The translations under genes were made by a program, and so were the position numbers. A stretch of 64,000 bases of DNA from contig NZ_MQUQ01000012.1 of NCBI RefSeq assembly GCF_001953865.1, forward strand, positions 1-64,000, given 5' to 3'. Shown here in pieces: positions 34,930 through 42,716 of the stretch. Origin of the DNA: Amycolatopsis coloradensis (lineage in GTDB: Bacteria > Actinomycetota > Actinomycetes > Mycobacteriales > Pseudonocardiaceae). Below the pieces are notes generated by a model. That model was not told the origin of the DNA. It did not search any database and saw nothing but the letters and a program-made list of their open reading frames with translations. Numbering within the stretch: position 1 is the first letter of the stretch; each line of letters begins with the position of its first letter.

Positions 34930-35832
34930 CTGACGGCACCGAACACCCCGGACGAGCCCGCCACTCCCACTGCGGAGGGCGGGCTCGTTCGTCTGCGTCT
35001 GGATGTCTCTTACGACGGCACCGATTTCTCCGGCTGGGCGAGGCAGCCCGGTCGGCGCACCGTTCAGGGACTTCTCGAAGAGGCGCTTGCGAAACAGCCT
35101 CCAGGAGCCTCGGTCCCGAAGTCCGTCGTCGTCGCCGGCCGCACCGATGCCGGTGTGCACGCGGCCGGCCAGGTGGTCCACGTCGACGTGTCGCCTTTAG
35201 CGGGCAAAACGCGATCCGGTCGCCTTGAACTGGACCGGCAGGGCATTCCCGATCTGGGGCGGATGTGTCACCGCTGGAATCGATACCTGCCGGGCGACGT
35301 GCGGGTGCTGGGCGCTCGCGTGGCCGCATCGGGGTTCGACGCGCGGTTCTCCGCCGTGCGAAGGCATTACCGCTACCGCGTCTCGGACGCGCCGTGGGGC
35401 GTGGATCCCTTGCGGCGTCACGACACGTTGGCCTGGGGACGGCCGCTCTCGGTCGACGCGATGAACGAGGCGTCGGCGTCCCTCTTGGGACTTCAGGACT
35501 TCGCGGCCTTCTGCAAGCAGCGCGAAGGCAGCACAACAATTCGCGAGTTGCAGCGGCTCGTTTGGCGGCGGACCGGACCACACGCGGTCGAGGTCGACGT
35601 CTCCGCCGACGCGTTCTGCCACTCGATGGTGCGCAGCCTGGTCGGGGCGCTGCTTCTGGTCGGCGACGGCCGTCGTGGGCCGGATTGGCCCGGCGACGTC
35701 CTGGAGAGCCGCACGCGCGATAGCGCTGTCGCTCCCGCACACGGCCTGACGCTGATGGCCGTCGACTACCCGCCGGACACGGAACTCGCCGCCCGTGCCG
35801 ATCAAACGCGCGCCATGCGCACCCCCTCCTGA
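34930..35832 (+). CDS. truA: tRNA pseudouridine(38-40) synthase TruA
   Basis: The family N-terminus (LRLDVSYDGTDFSGWARQPG) has no ATG, GTG or TTG between the rplQ stop and itself in frame; the CTG at 34930 has AAGAAGG at 34914-34920 and is my best start (300 residues). Upstream in-frame starts would lie deep inside rplQ. Catalytic Asp D73 in GRTDAGVHA. Converts U38-40 of tRNA anticodon arms to pseudouridine. A copy of the dispersed repeat (35192-35219) encodes about residues 88-97 (SPLAGKTRSG) in a length-variable loop. The 3' end overlaps the convergent endonuclease gene by 31 bases. Confidence 0.93.
   Translation: MTAPNTPDEPATPTAEGGLVRLRLDVSYDGTDFSGWARQPGRRTVQGLLEEALAKQPPGASVPKSVVVAGRTDAGVHAAGQVVHVDVSPLAGKTRSGRLELDRQGIPDLGRMCHRWNRYLPGDVRVLGARVAASGFDARFSAVRRHYRYRVSDAPWGVDPLRRHDTLAWGRPLSVDAMNEASASLLGLQDFAAFCKQREGSTTIRELQRLVWRRTGPHAVEVDVSADAFCHSMVRSLVGALLLVGDGRRGPDWPGDVLESRTRDSAVAPAHGLTLMAVDYPPDTELAARADQTRAMRTPS
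35192..35219. repeat. dispersed repeat inside truA
   Basis: CGCCTTTAGCGGGCAAAACG then CGATCCGG. Read in truA frame as P-L-A-G-K-T-R-S-G without stops. Placed after the VVHVDV strand, where TruA proteins vary in length. Confidence 0.85.
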
Positions 35833-36761
35833 CCCGGCCGCGGCACAGTCAGCGGGCTGACCGCGCCGCGGCGGGCCCGCCAGACGGCCTCGACGATGCC
35901 TTGGAAATCAGTCGCCAGGTCTTCCGCGGTGACGATGACGAAGCGCCAGCCCTCGGCCTCCGCTCGTCTTCGGCGTTTGCGATCGTGGGCTCGTTGCTCC
36001 GGCGTGTTGTGCCATCGTCCGTCGTATTCGATCGCGACCTTGTACTCCTCGTCTCCCAGGTCGAGGCGAGCGACGAAATGGCCCGTTCGAGAGATGACCT
36101 CGAACTGAGGTGTCGCCGCGATTCCGGCGGCGGCCAGCACGACGCGAACGTCCGATTCCGGAGGCGACTCCGCGCGAGGATCGGACAGTCGCAAGGCATG
36201 CCTGGCCAAGCGGATTCCTCGATTGCGGCGACCGTAGAACTCCCCGTTGAGATGGAGATCGTGCAGCTTCTGGGCTCTCATGAACTGGTCCAGATCCGGC
36301 ACGCCCGTGCGGAGCCGCCGCACCCATCCGGATTTTCGAGGAGAAAGCCGCAGAAGCAGATCCAGCGCGATCCGGGTCCTACGCGCGATACGGATGCCAT
36401 TCCATGGCCCCGATTCCTCGGGTTTGATCTCAGTACGCCGAATTTTGATCCCGTCGATCGGGCCGAAGCGGTATTTCTCGGGCACGACCATCTCGACCGG
36501 ATCAAGGGGCCTGGCCAGCTCGACGCCTTGCACGGTCGCGGCCGATCGCCCGGTCAGCACGGCTTCCGGAGGCGCCAGCAACGCGGCGCCTCGGCAGCGC
36601 AGCTCATGTGTGACCTCCACGTCAGCGCGCGTGTAGACGTCCTGGAACAGCCTCCGGACGCTGGAACCGCGTAGTTGGCTCGCCGTGATGAGGCCCGCTT
36701 TGCGTGCCTCGGAGCCGCGGAAGACGTCGGGGAGATGGGATGAATCGAAGGGCTTGGTCAT
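35802..36761 (-). CDS. DUF559 / Vsr-like endonuclease-domain protein
   Basis: 319 residues. The N-terminal ~60 residues look like the winged-helix AbiEi-antitoxin-type domain often found here (FRGSEARKAGLITASQL, RRLFQDVYTRAD). The C-terminal domain (from about 200) has the restriction-like pattern PPESDVR (E202), ARLDLGD (D234), VAIEYDGRWH (E245, D247) and D260-RKRRRRAEAEGWRFVIVTAE. Such proteins are common and mostly uncharacterised in actinobacteria; nuclease activity is a family inference. Convergent with and overlapping truA. The ~40 C-terminal residues (from RRGAVSPLTV) are not conserved-looking. Confidence 0.85.
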   Translation of the reverse strand: MTKPFDSSHLPDVFRGSEARKAGLITASQLRGSSVRRLFQDVYTRADVEVTHELRCRGAALLAPPEAVLTGRSAATVQGVELARPLDPVEMVVPEKYRFGPIDGIKIRRTEIKPEESGPWNGIRIARRTRIALDLLLRLSPRKSGWVRRLRTGVPDLDQFMRAQKLHDLHLNGEFYGRRNRGIRLARHALRLSDPRAESPPESDVRVVLAAAGIAATPQFEVISRTGHFVARLDLGDEEYKVAIEYDGRWHNTPEQRAHDRKRRRRAEAEGWRFVIVTAEDLATDFQGIVEAVWRARRGAVSPLTVPRPGQEGVRMARV

Positions 36762-36892
36762 ATCGACACGGTGATCGACGGGACCGACACCACCCGGCCA
36801 TCAGCGGCCCTTCAGGGGCCACTTGTCCACAACCCCCGGCTTGTCCACAGTCCGCGCGATTGCCCCTTGACGGACAACCTTCCCGCGCCACT

Positions 36893-36996
36893 TCGACTTT
36901 AGCCGCCTAATCGTCAAACGGGACGGGACGGAAACGGGGGCACTGTCCGATATGGACAGTGCCCCCGCAGAGCACACTTAGCCCGCTGAAGTCGCC
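36893..36996. repeat. two diverged dispersed repeats in a 243-base gap
   Basis: Copies at 36893-36916 (TCGACTTTAGCCGCCTAATC) and, opposite, 36971-36996 (CACACTTAGCCCGCTGAAGT). They form an imperfect inverted pair at the 3' end of the leftward T7SS gene and upstream of the endonuclease gene. Confidence 0.75.
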
Positions 36997-37004
36997 GCGC
37001 CGGG

Positions 37005-37727
37005 TCAGTCGCCGCGGCGGACCGGGCCCAGGAGCTGTTGCTCTTTCGCGGTGGTGACCAGGCGGAGAGGGCGCCAGAGGTTCCGGCCGAGGGCGACGAC
37101 CTGGTCGTCCTTCAACGTCGTGAGCTGCTTCATCATCTGCGGCGGGAGCCGCCAGATCCGCGCGGCCAGTTCGGCCTGCCCTGGCGGGAGCCGCTGCATC
37201 AGCACCAGGTCGGCCGCGTTCGCGGTCGCCCCGGCCTGCGGGTGCAGATAGGGCAGCACGTAGACCGTCGTCTGCCACGGCGACCGCGGCGGGAACAGGT
37301 CCTGCGGTGTCGGGCCGCCGTCGGTCACCACCAGCAGCGGCGCGTCCTCGGACGGCCGCGGCAGGTCCACCGGCGACAGCCGCCGGATCTGCACCAGTGG
37401 CGACGGCCTGCCGTTCGGCTGATTGCCCGCCGCCTGAGGGAGAACCTGCCAAGCGGCCGGCCGCCCGGTCGCCACGACGACCCACGCCCCGACCGCCATC
37501 GCCCGCAGCGCCACCTGGCGAGCCAGGTACAGGCCACCGACGAGCACGATCCGGGTCGGTGTCGAGCGCAGCGCGGAAATCGTCAGCGGCTCGCCCTTGA
37601 GTCCGGAGCCGAGGACGATCCCGCCTCGGTCGCCGGACGGGCTGATCGCGTCGAGCATCGCCGGGTCGACGGTGAATTCCGGGGCGATACCGGCGTTCTG
37701 GCCGGCGTCACGCATACGGGTGCTCAT
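37005..37727 (-). CDS. T7SS-locus protein of unknown function downstream of eccE
   Basis: 240 residues, no signal peptide. Contains a Rossmann-like core suggestion (RIVLVGGLYLARQVALRAMA, then VGAWVVVATGRPAAW, and APLLVVTDGGPTP). No motif I can name. Its ATG overlaps the eccE stop as ATGA, so coupled to the membrane core component EccE; a soluble ESX accessory role is inferred. Ends just before a diverged repeat pair. Confidence 0.7.
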   Translation of the reverse strand: MSTRMRDAGQNAGIAPEFTVDPAMLDAISPSGDRGGIVLGSGLKGEPLTISALRSTPTRIVLVGGLYLARQVALRAMAVGAWVVVATGRPAAWQVLPQAAGNQPNGRPSPLVQIRRLSPVDLPRPSEDAPLLVVTDGGPTPQDLFPPRSPWQTTVYVLPYLHPQAGATANAADLVLMQRLPPGQAELAARIWRLPPQMMKQLTTLKDDQVVALGRNLWRPLRLVTTAKEQQLLGPVRRGD

Positions 37728-39289
37728 GCCGTGCCTCCGATCGGCAAAGTCGCGGAGAACCCGGAGATCTGCAGGCCACGCAACGGCGTCAGCGCCACGC
37801 CCAGCCGTTCCGAGACACCTTGCAGCCGCTGGTCGGCCGCGTCCAGTTCACGCGGGTTCCGCGCGCTCAAGCGCACGATTCCCCGCAAGCCGATCTTGCC
37901 CTCATCGGCGGACGGCGAGATCGACATCGCCACCGTCGCCGACAGCGCGCGGACACTGGTCAGCGCGTTCAGGCTGCTGCTGATCTTGCCCTTCGGCCAG
38001 CTGGTGATCGCGTAGCTCGCGTGTCCGATGCCCGCCGCGGTGACGCCGGTCCAGCGCTCCTGCAAGCCGACTTTCGCGGGCGAACCGGCGACAGCGGTCA
38101 GTTCCGCGGCCGAAATGCTGGACCGCAGCAGCTCGTCCGGGTCGAGCGGCCGGGTCGGCACGCCCTGCGATTCCAAGGCGTTGCGTACTCGCGACAGCGC
38201 GCCGATCAGCGCGCGATGCGCACCGACGACGCCGCCGCCGCGTTCGCGGATGGCGGCCGGGCACCGGCGCGGGTCGAGCCGGATGGCGACCCACGTCGTC
38301 CGCCGCGCGGCCGCGGGAAGCGGGCCGAGCACCTCCATGTAGGAGCTGAGCGCGGGCGAGTCCGAGGGGAGGGACGCGCTGCCCGGGTAGCAGTGCCAGA
38401 TCATCTGGATCGAGTCGAGGACCACGCCGCGGTCTTCCAGGCACGGCGCGAGCGCGGACAACGGCAGGCTCGGCGCACCGTCGGCCTGTGTGATCAGCGC
38501 CGGCGCGGGCTCGACGAGCAGGACCGCGGTCCACGTCCCGTCGTTCCACGCGAGGCCGACCTGCTGGCGCTCGTGGTCGACACCGTGCGCGACGACGAGA
38601 TCGGGAACCGCGAGGCGAAGCAGGTTCACCCGGGCATCGTCCGGGCCGGTGACGGCGTCCTCTTCGGCGGCGAGCGTTTCGATGCTGCTCGGGGGAAGCG
38701 GCGTCGCCACGCGATCATGCGAACGGACCATGTACCGCAGGGTGAGTCCAGCCCATTGGGTGAACCAGCGGCCGCCCCAGCGCAGGAACGCGATGATGAT
38801 CGCGACCCCGAACACGCCGATCGCGACATACTTCAGCTTCATGTCGATCGCGAGGAGGACGAGACCGATCGCGAGCCCGAGTTCGAGCACGACCAGGTTC
38901 GCCACGGGCAGCGGACCGAGGTTGATCCCGCCGGTCCGGCGCCTCGTCGGCGCGGCGATCCGCGGCGCGGGGGCGGACGGAGGATCAGGCTGTGGGCCGG
39001 GGCCGCCGGACGGAGGACCGCCCGGGCCACCAGGGCCACCAGGTCCTCCCGGGCCACCAGGTCCGCCGGGACCCCCAGGCCTTCCTGGACCGCCCGGGCC
39101 ACCTGGACCCTGCGGTCCGCCAGGGCCACCGGGCCCACCGGGTCCACGAGGAACACCGGGGCCTCCCTGGCCGCCGGCCGGGCCACCGGGTCCACCCGGT
39201 CTGCCGGGCCTTGGCGGCGGCCCCGGCGGGCGACCCGGAGGTTGAGACCCCGGAGGGCCGGGCGGACGTGGAGGAGTGGTGACGGACAT
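37724..39289 (-). CDS. eccE: T7SS membrane component EccE with collagen-like N-terminus
   Basis: Start taken at ATG 39289 (MSVTTPPRPPGPPGSQPPGR), 521 residues; an in-frame upstream start is not supported. Residues 5-108 are Gly-Pro-rich, mostly GGP/GPP triplets, a collagen-like disordered segment not typical of mycobacterial EccE. Two helices follow (about 128-165: LVVLELGLAIGLVLLAIDMK and YVAIGVFGVAIIIAFLRWGG), then the periplasmic EccE domain (LTLRYMVRSHDRV, SYAITSWPKGKISSSLNALT). EccE is part of the ESX membrane complex; it is absent from M. tuberculosis ESX-4 but present in many other ESX-4-type loci. Divergent from eccB, 156 bases apart. Confidence 0.85.
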   Translation of the reverse strand: MSVTTPPRPPGPPGSQPPGRPPGPPPRPGRPGGPGGPAGGQGGPGVPRGPGGPGGPGGPQGPGGPGGPGRPGGPGGPGGPGGPGGPGGPGGPPSGGPGPQPDPPSAPAPRIAAPTRRRTGGINLGPLPVANLVVLELGLAIGLVLLAIDMKLKYVAIGVFGVAIIIAFLRWGGRWFTQWAGLTLRYMVRSHDRVATPLPPSSIETLAAEEDAVTGPDDARVNLLRLAVPDLVVAHGVDHERQQVGLAWNDGTWTAVLLVEPAPALITQADGAPSLPLSALAPCLEDRGVVLDSIQMIWHCYPGSASLPSDSPALSSYMEVLGPLPAAARRTTWVAIRLDPRRCPAAIRERGGGVVGAHRALIGALSRVRNALESQGVPTRPLDPDELLRSSISAAELTAVAGSPAKVGLQERWTGVTAAGIGHASYAITSWPKGKISSSLNALTSVRALSATVAMSISPSADEGKIGLRGIVRLSARNPRELDAADQRLQGVSERLGVALTPLRGLQISGFSATLPIGGTA

Positions 39290-39445
39290 CCGCGCTTTCT
39301 CTTCCCCTCGTGCGTGCTGCGTACCCGGAAAGCCGGTCCCGAGGAACTTGACACTAGCTGGAGTTGGTAGAAACCCCACACCAGACGGTCCCCGTACGGC
39401 TATCCTGCGGAACCGTACCGCGACGGGGAGGACTGTAGGTCGAGA

Positions 39446-41071
39446 ATGCCATCAACACCGACTACTAAGTCTCAAGTTCAGGCTTATCAGTTCGTTCTGC
39501 GCCGGATGCAATCCGCGCTGGTCCGTCGCGACGCCGTCATGCTCCACGACCCGATGCGCACGCACACGCGAGCCACCATCGTGGGCGTCGTGCTGGCCGC
39601 GCTGGGTGTCCTGGTCTTCGTCATCTGGGGACTGCTGAGCCCGAAACCCTCCGTTCCGGAGGCGGGCAACATCGTCATCGGTGAACAGTCCGGAACGGTG
39701 TACGTCGTGGCGGGGAATCCGAAGAAACTGATTCCCACCTTCAACCTCGCTTCCGCGCGGCTGCTGATCATCGCGCAGTCGAAGCAGGGGGCGCAGCAGG
39801 CGGGCGGCAAGCCCGCCGGGCCCGCGCAAGCCTCCGAAGTGAAGAACCCCACAGTCGTTTCGGACGAACAGCTGAAGAACATCCCCCGCGGCCAGCTCAT
39901 GGGCATTCCCAACGGCCCGCAGCTGATGCCGACGGAAGGCCAGCGTGTCGCCCCGGACTGGGGTGTGTGCGACGAGGTCATGTACGACCCGACCGTGCCG
40001 AGGCCGGATCTCACGAAGACCGAGACGACCGTCTACGCGGGTGTGAAACAGCTCGGGAACCGTGAGCTCGGCCAGAACGAGGCCTTGCTGGCCAAGGGCG
40101 CCAACGGCAGGACCTACCTGATCTACCGGCTGGCGGCGAACCCCAACCTCCCGAACGCGAACGCCGTGAAGGCCGAGATCAAACCCGACGCCAGTGCCGT
40201 CCTCTCCGCGCTGAAGCTGCCCGACCAGCCTCGCGGTATCTCCCAGGGCCTGCTGGACGCGATCCCCGAGGTGCCGGAGCTGAAGCTGCCGGACGTCACG
40301 GGCAAGGGCGAGAACCCCAACTTCGAAATCGAAAACATGAAGGTCGGCGACGTCTTCTCCACCGAGCAGGCCGAAGGGCGGAAGGACTTCCACCTCATCA
40401 CGAGGGAAGGGATCCAGTCCATTTCCCCGGCCGTCGCGGATATCGTCCAGACCGGGAAGAACGACGGCAGCACTTCGGTCATGTCCGTACCGCTGGGCAA
40501 GATCCGCAACGTCACGCGGGTGGCGGCCGGGCAACCGGGCTTCGTCGAACTCGACGCCTACCCCCAGACCGTGCCGACGGTGCTCAACGCGACTCAAGGT
40601 TCCCGGGTGTCCTGCCTCAGCTGGTCCATCGCCGGCGACGGCGCCGGCAGGGACGGTCACACCGCGGTGTTCGTCGACGACAAGCTGCCGAAGGGCAGGA
40701 ACGCCGACGGATCCGCGCCCGGGGTCAAGATCGGTACTCCCGGCCCGGTCGGCGCGCCGATCAACAGCTTCTTCATGGAGCCCGGTTTCGCGGCGGTCGT
40801 CCAGTCGGCGACCGGCAAGGAGACCTTCGACAAGGGCCCGATCCAGCTGATCTCCGACCGCGGGATCCGTTACGGCGTTCCCGACGCCGTCACGGCGGAC
40901 TCGATCGGGCTCAACAAGCGTGTGCCCGCACCGGAGTCGATCGTCAGGATCCTGCCGGTCGGCGCTTCGCTGAACACGCAGGACGTGCTTCGCGCGTTCG
41001 ACACGGTGCCGATCGACGACCGGGCCGGATCGGTCGCGACGCAGGGGCAGCAGTCTTCTTCGGGAAACTGA
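39446..41071 (+). CDS. eccB: T7SS membrane component EccB
   Basis: 541 residues (MPSTPTTKSQVQAYQFVLRR). Short cytoplasmic N-terminus, one transmembrane helix (about 44-65), then the large extracytoplasmic EccB domain: GNIVIGEQSGTVYVVAGNPK, WGVCDEV and RVSCLSWSIAGDG (the family's conserved Cys pair) and NSFFMEPGFAAVV. Part of the ESX membrane pore complex. First of three rightward genes. Confidence 0.95.
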   Translation: MPSTPTTKSQVQAYQFVLRRMQSALVRRDAVMLHDPMRTHTRATIVGVVLAALGVLVFVIWGLLSPKPSVPEAGNIVIGEQSGTVYVVAGNPKKLIPTFNLASARLLIIAQSKQGAQQAGGKPAGPAQASEVKNPTVVSDEQLKNIPRGQLMGIPNGPQLMPTEGQRVAPDWGVCDEVMYDPTVPRPDLTKTETTVYAGVKQLGNRELGQNEALLAKGANGRTYLIYRLAANPNLPNANAVKAEIKPDASAVLSALKLPDQPRGISQGLLDAIPEVPELKLPDVTGKGENPNFEIENMKVGDVFSTEQAEGRKDFHLITREGIQSISPAVADIVQTGKNDGSTSVMSVPLGKIRNVTRVAAGQPGFVELDAYPQTVPTVLNATQGSRVSCLSWSIAGDGAGRDGHTAVFVDDKLPKGRNADGSAPGVKIGTPGPVGAPINSFFMEPGFAAVVQSATGKETFDKGPIQLISDRGIRYGVPDAVTADSIGLNKRVPAPESIVRILPVGASLNTQDVLRAFDTVPIDDRAGSVATQGQQSSSGN

Positions 41072-41139
41072 TCGCGGGAACCCCTGAGGCGGCACGAGCG
41101 TCTCAACGCCCAAGCACTGTCGGGTGAGTGGAGGGCGCA

Positions 41140-41454
41140 GTGACCGGCCTGAAGATCGACGGCACCGTCGTCGGTGACTACGCGAAGCGGGTGGACGCGG
41201 CCGCCGGGGAACTCGAGCTGGCGGCCGCCGACGTGACCGGAGACGGCATCACCGTCGAATCGCACGGCACGCTGGGGGAGGAGCTGGGCCTCGGCGCGTC
41301 TTACGGACGTGCGGCCGAGGCCATCCGGCGTCAGCTGGTGGAAGGCGCGGCCGCGCTGCGATCGGCGTCGGAGGCCCTGCACACGGTGACCGCGCGGCAC
41401 GCCGGGCATGACGACGAGGCCGCCCAGATGATCAAGCACGCCGTGGAGCTCTGA
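41140..41454 (+). CDS. small T7SS target (EspC/WXG100-like)
   Basis: GTG 41140 with GGAGGG upstream; a GTG at 41128 is an in-frame alternative. 104 residues, helical hairpin, no WXG. The position of the export signal is occupied by HAGHD (87-91), that is H in place of the aromatic Tyr of YxxxD/E. Its stop lies 3 bases before the 41460 gene, and the pair resembles those at 9497/8320 and 58134/58448. Confidence 0.68.
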   Translation: MTGLKIDGTVVGDYAKRVDAAAGELELAAADVTGDGITVESHGTLGEELGLGASYGRAAEAIRRQLVEGAAALRSASEALHTVTARHAGHDDEAAQMIKHAVEL

Positions 41455-41459
41455 ACCGC

Positions 41460-42614
41460 ATGATCGCCGAGTCGGAGACCCCGACCGATTCCATCCCGCA
41501 CCCGATGAGGTCCGCGCGCCCTGCGGTTCCCGTCGCGGCGCCGAGCGCGTTTAGCCCGCTAACCGCGCCCGGCTCGGGAGGTGAGGACCTCATCGGGGCC
41601 GCGGAGCCGCATCTCGCCTTCGTTTCGGAACTGTCCGGTCATCTGGGCCTGATCGATCCGGTCGAGGCCTACCTGACCCCGCTGGCGGGACGCTGGGAGG
41701 ACCTGAAGGACGAGGCGGGCAGGCTCCGGAAAGCGGCGATGACCGCGGCCACCGTGTCGAAGGAACTGTCGGAAGACCTCGGCCGTCTCGACGCCGGATG
41801 GTCCGGCAAGGACGCCGATGCGTTCGTCGCGTACATCAGGGATATCAACATCGCGGGCTCCGACGTCGAAGACGCCCTGAACACGCTGGCGGGCTCGCTC
41901 GACGAGCTGGTGTCGTCGATCCGTCGCATCCTGACCGACCTTGTCGAGATCCTGGTCGACACGGCCGAACTGACCTCCGAGACCGCGATGCTGCCGGTCG
42001 GCGGCGTTCGGCGGGCGCGAACTCAGCTGGAGGAGGCGCAGGAGTCGGCCAAGGCGCTGTTCGAAGCCGGGCGCGACGTCCTCGAAGGCTTTGTGAGGCT
42101 TTGTGACGGAGTCGACGATCCCGATGCTGCTTCGCGGAGCATCGAGATCGCTCACCGGTACCCGCAGGACGAGTTCAAGCTCCATGACGATTCCGCGGCG
42201 GCGGGTGCGCCGGCCGCGGAGAAGGTCGCCGCTGGACCGGATTCCGGGGCCGCGGCCGAGGAACAGTCGACGTCGCCGTCCGCGGCCGCCGATCCCGCCG
42301 ACGGCCGGAAGACCGGGTCGCAGGAGCCGCTGATCGAGCAGGGACAGGCGCCGATCCCCGGGGTCGCGCCCGTGCCGGCCCCGCCGGTTCAAGGCCAGGC
42401 CGTGGCCGGGTCGGGGACGGCGATGATGCCGATGGGGATGGCGCCGATGGGGATGGGCATGGGCGGGGGAGGCCGGACGGCTCACCAGTCGAAGACGCGC
42501 CCCTCCTCGAAGCCGTCCGATGTGGTCGGCGAGCCCGGCCAGGTCGTCCCGCCCGTGATCGGCGAGGACGACAGCCCGCCGAAACCCGCTCCGAAGCCCA
42601 AGCCCGCCAAATAG
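41460..42614 (+). CDS. WXG-domain T7SS target with disordered C-terminus
   Basis: 384 residues. Helical domain from about 45 to 240 with WSG at 114-116 (DAGWSGKDADAF), YPQDE near the end of the helices (candidate YxxxE), then ~145 disordered residues: acidic/Ala-rich, Met/Gly-rich (MPMGMAPMGMGMGGGGR), Pro/Lys tail. The N-terminal ~45 residues include APSAFSPLTAPG encoded by a dispersed-repeat copy. Likely heterodimer partner of the 41140 product. No toxin domain seen. Confidence 0.72.
   Translation: MIAESETPTDSIPHPMRSARPAVPVAAPSAFSPLTAPGSGGEDLIGAAEPHLAFVSELSGHLGLIDPVEAYLTPLAGRWEDLKDEAGRLRKAAMTAATVSKELSEDLGRLDAGWSGKDADAFVAYIRDINIAGSDVEDALNTLAGSLDELVSSIRRILTDLVEILVDTAELTSETAMLPVGGVRRARTQLEEAQESAKALFEAGRDVLEGFVRLCDGVDDPDAASRSIEIAHRYPQDEFKLHDDSAAAGAPAAEKVAAGPDSGAAAEEQSTSPSAAADPADGRKTGSQEPLIEQGQAPIPGVAPVPAPPVQGQAVAGSGTAMMPMGMAPMGMGMGGGGRTAHQSKTRPSSKPSDVVGEPGQVVPPVIGEDDSPPKPAPKPKPAK
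41545..41567. repeat. dispersed repeat inside the 41460 gene
   Basis: GCGCGTTTAGCCCGCTAACC then GCG; one base (ACC for AAC) off the perfect palindrome. Read as A-F-S-P-L-T-A in the gene frame. Confidence 0.85.
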
Positions 42615-42630
42615 GTGCCCTCACGGGGGG

Positions 42631-42712
42631 CGCGACTTTAGCGGGCAAAGTGCGATCCGGACGGCGCGGAGGCGAGTCCAGGGCAGATCGCACTTTGCCC
42701 GCTGAAGTCGCT
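42631..42712. repeat. long inverted repeat pair between convergent genes
   Basis: 42631-42660 (CGACTTTAGCGGGCAAAGTG then CGATCC) and 42686-42712 (GATCGCACTTTGCCCGCTGA then AGTCG) are reverse complements over 25 bases with one mismatch, loop of about 27 bases. Lies between the ends of the 41460 gene and mycP, where a bidirectional terminator would be expected. Confidence 0.9.
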
Positions 42713-42716
42713 CGGC

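Noticed and set aside
37820..39370. 516-codon + strand frame opposite eccE
   Set aside because: Shadow with Arg/Gln/Thr low complexity. EccE on the minus strand is clearly coding.
39348..39406. eccB/eccE divergent promoter from TTGACA at 39348
   Set aside because: No matching -10 hexamer at 16-19 bases on the + strand; TATCCT at 39401 has no good -35.
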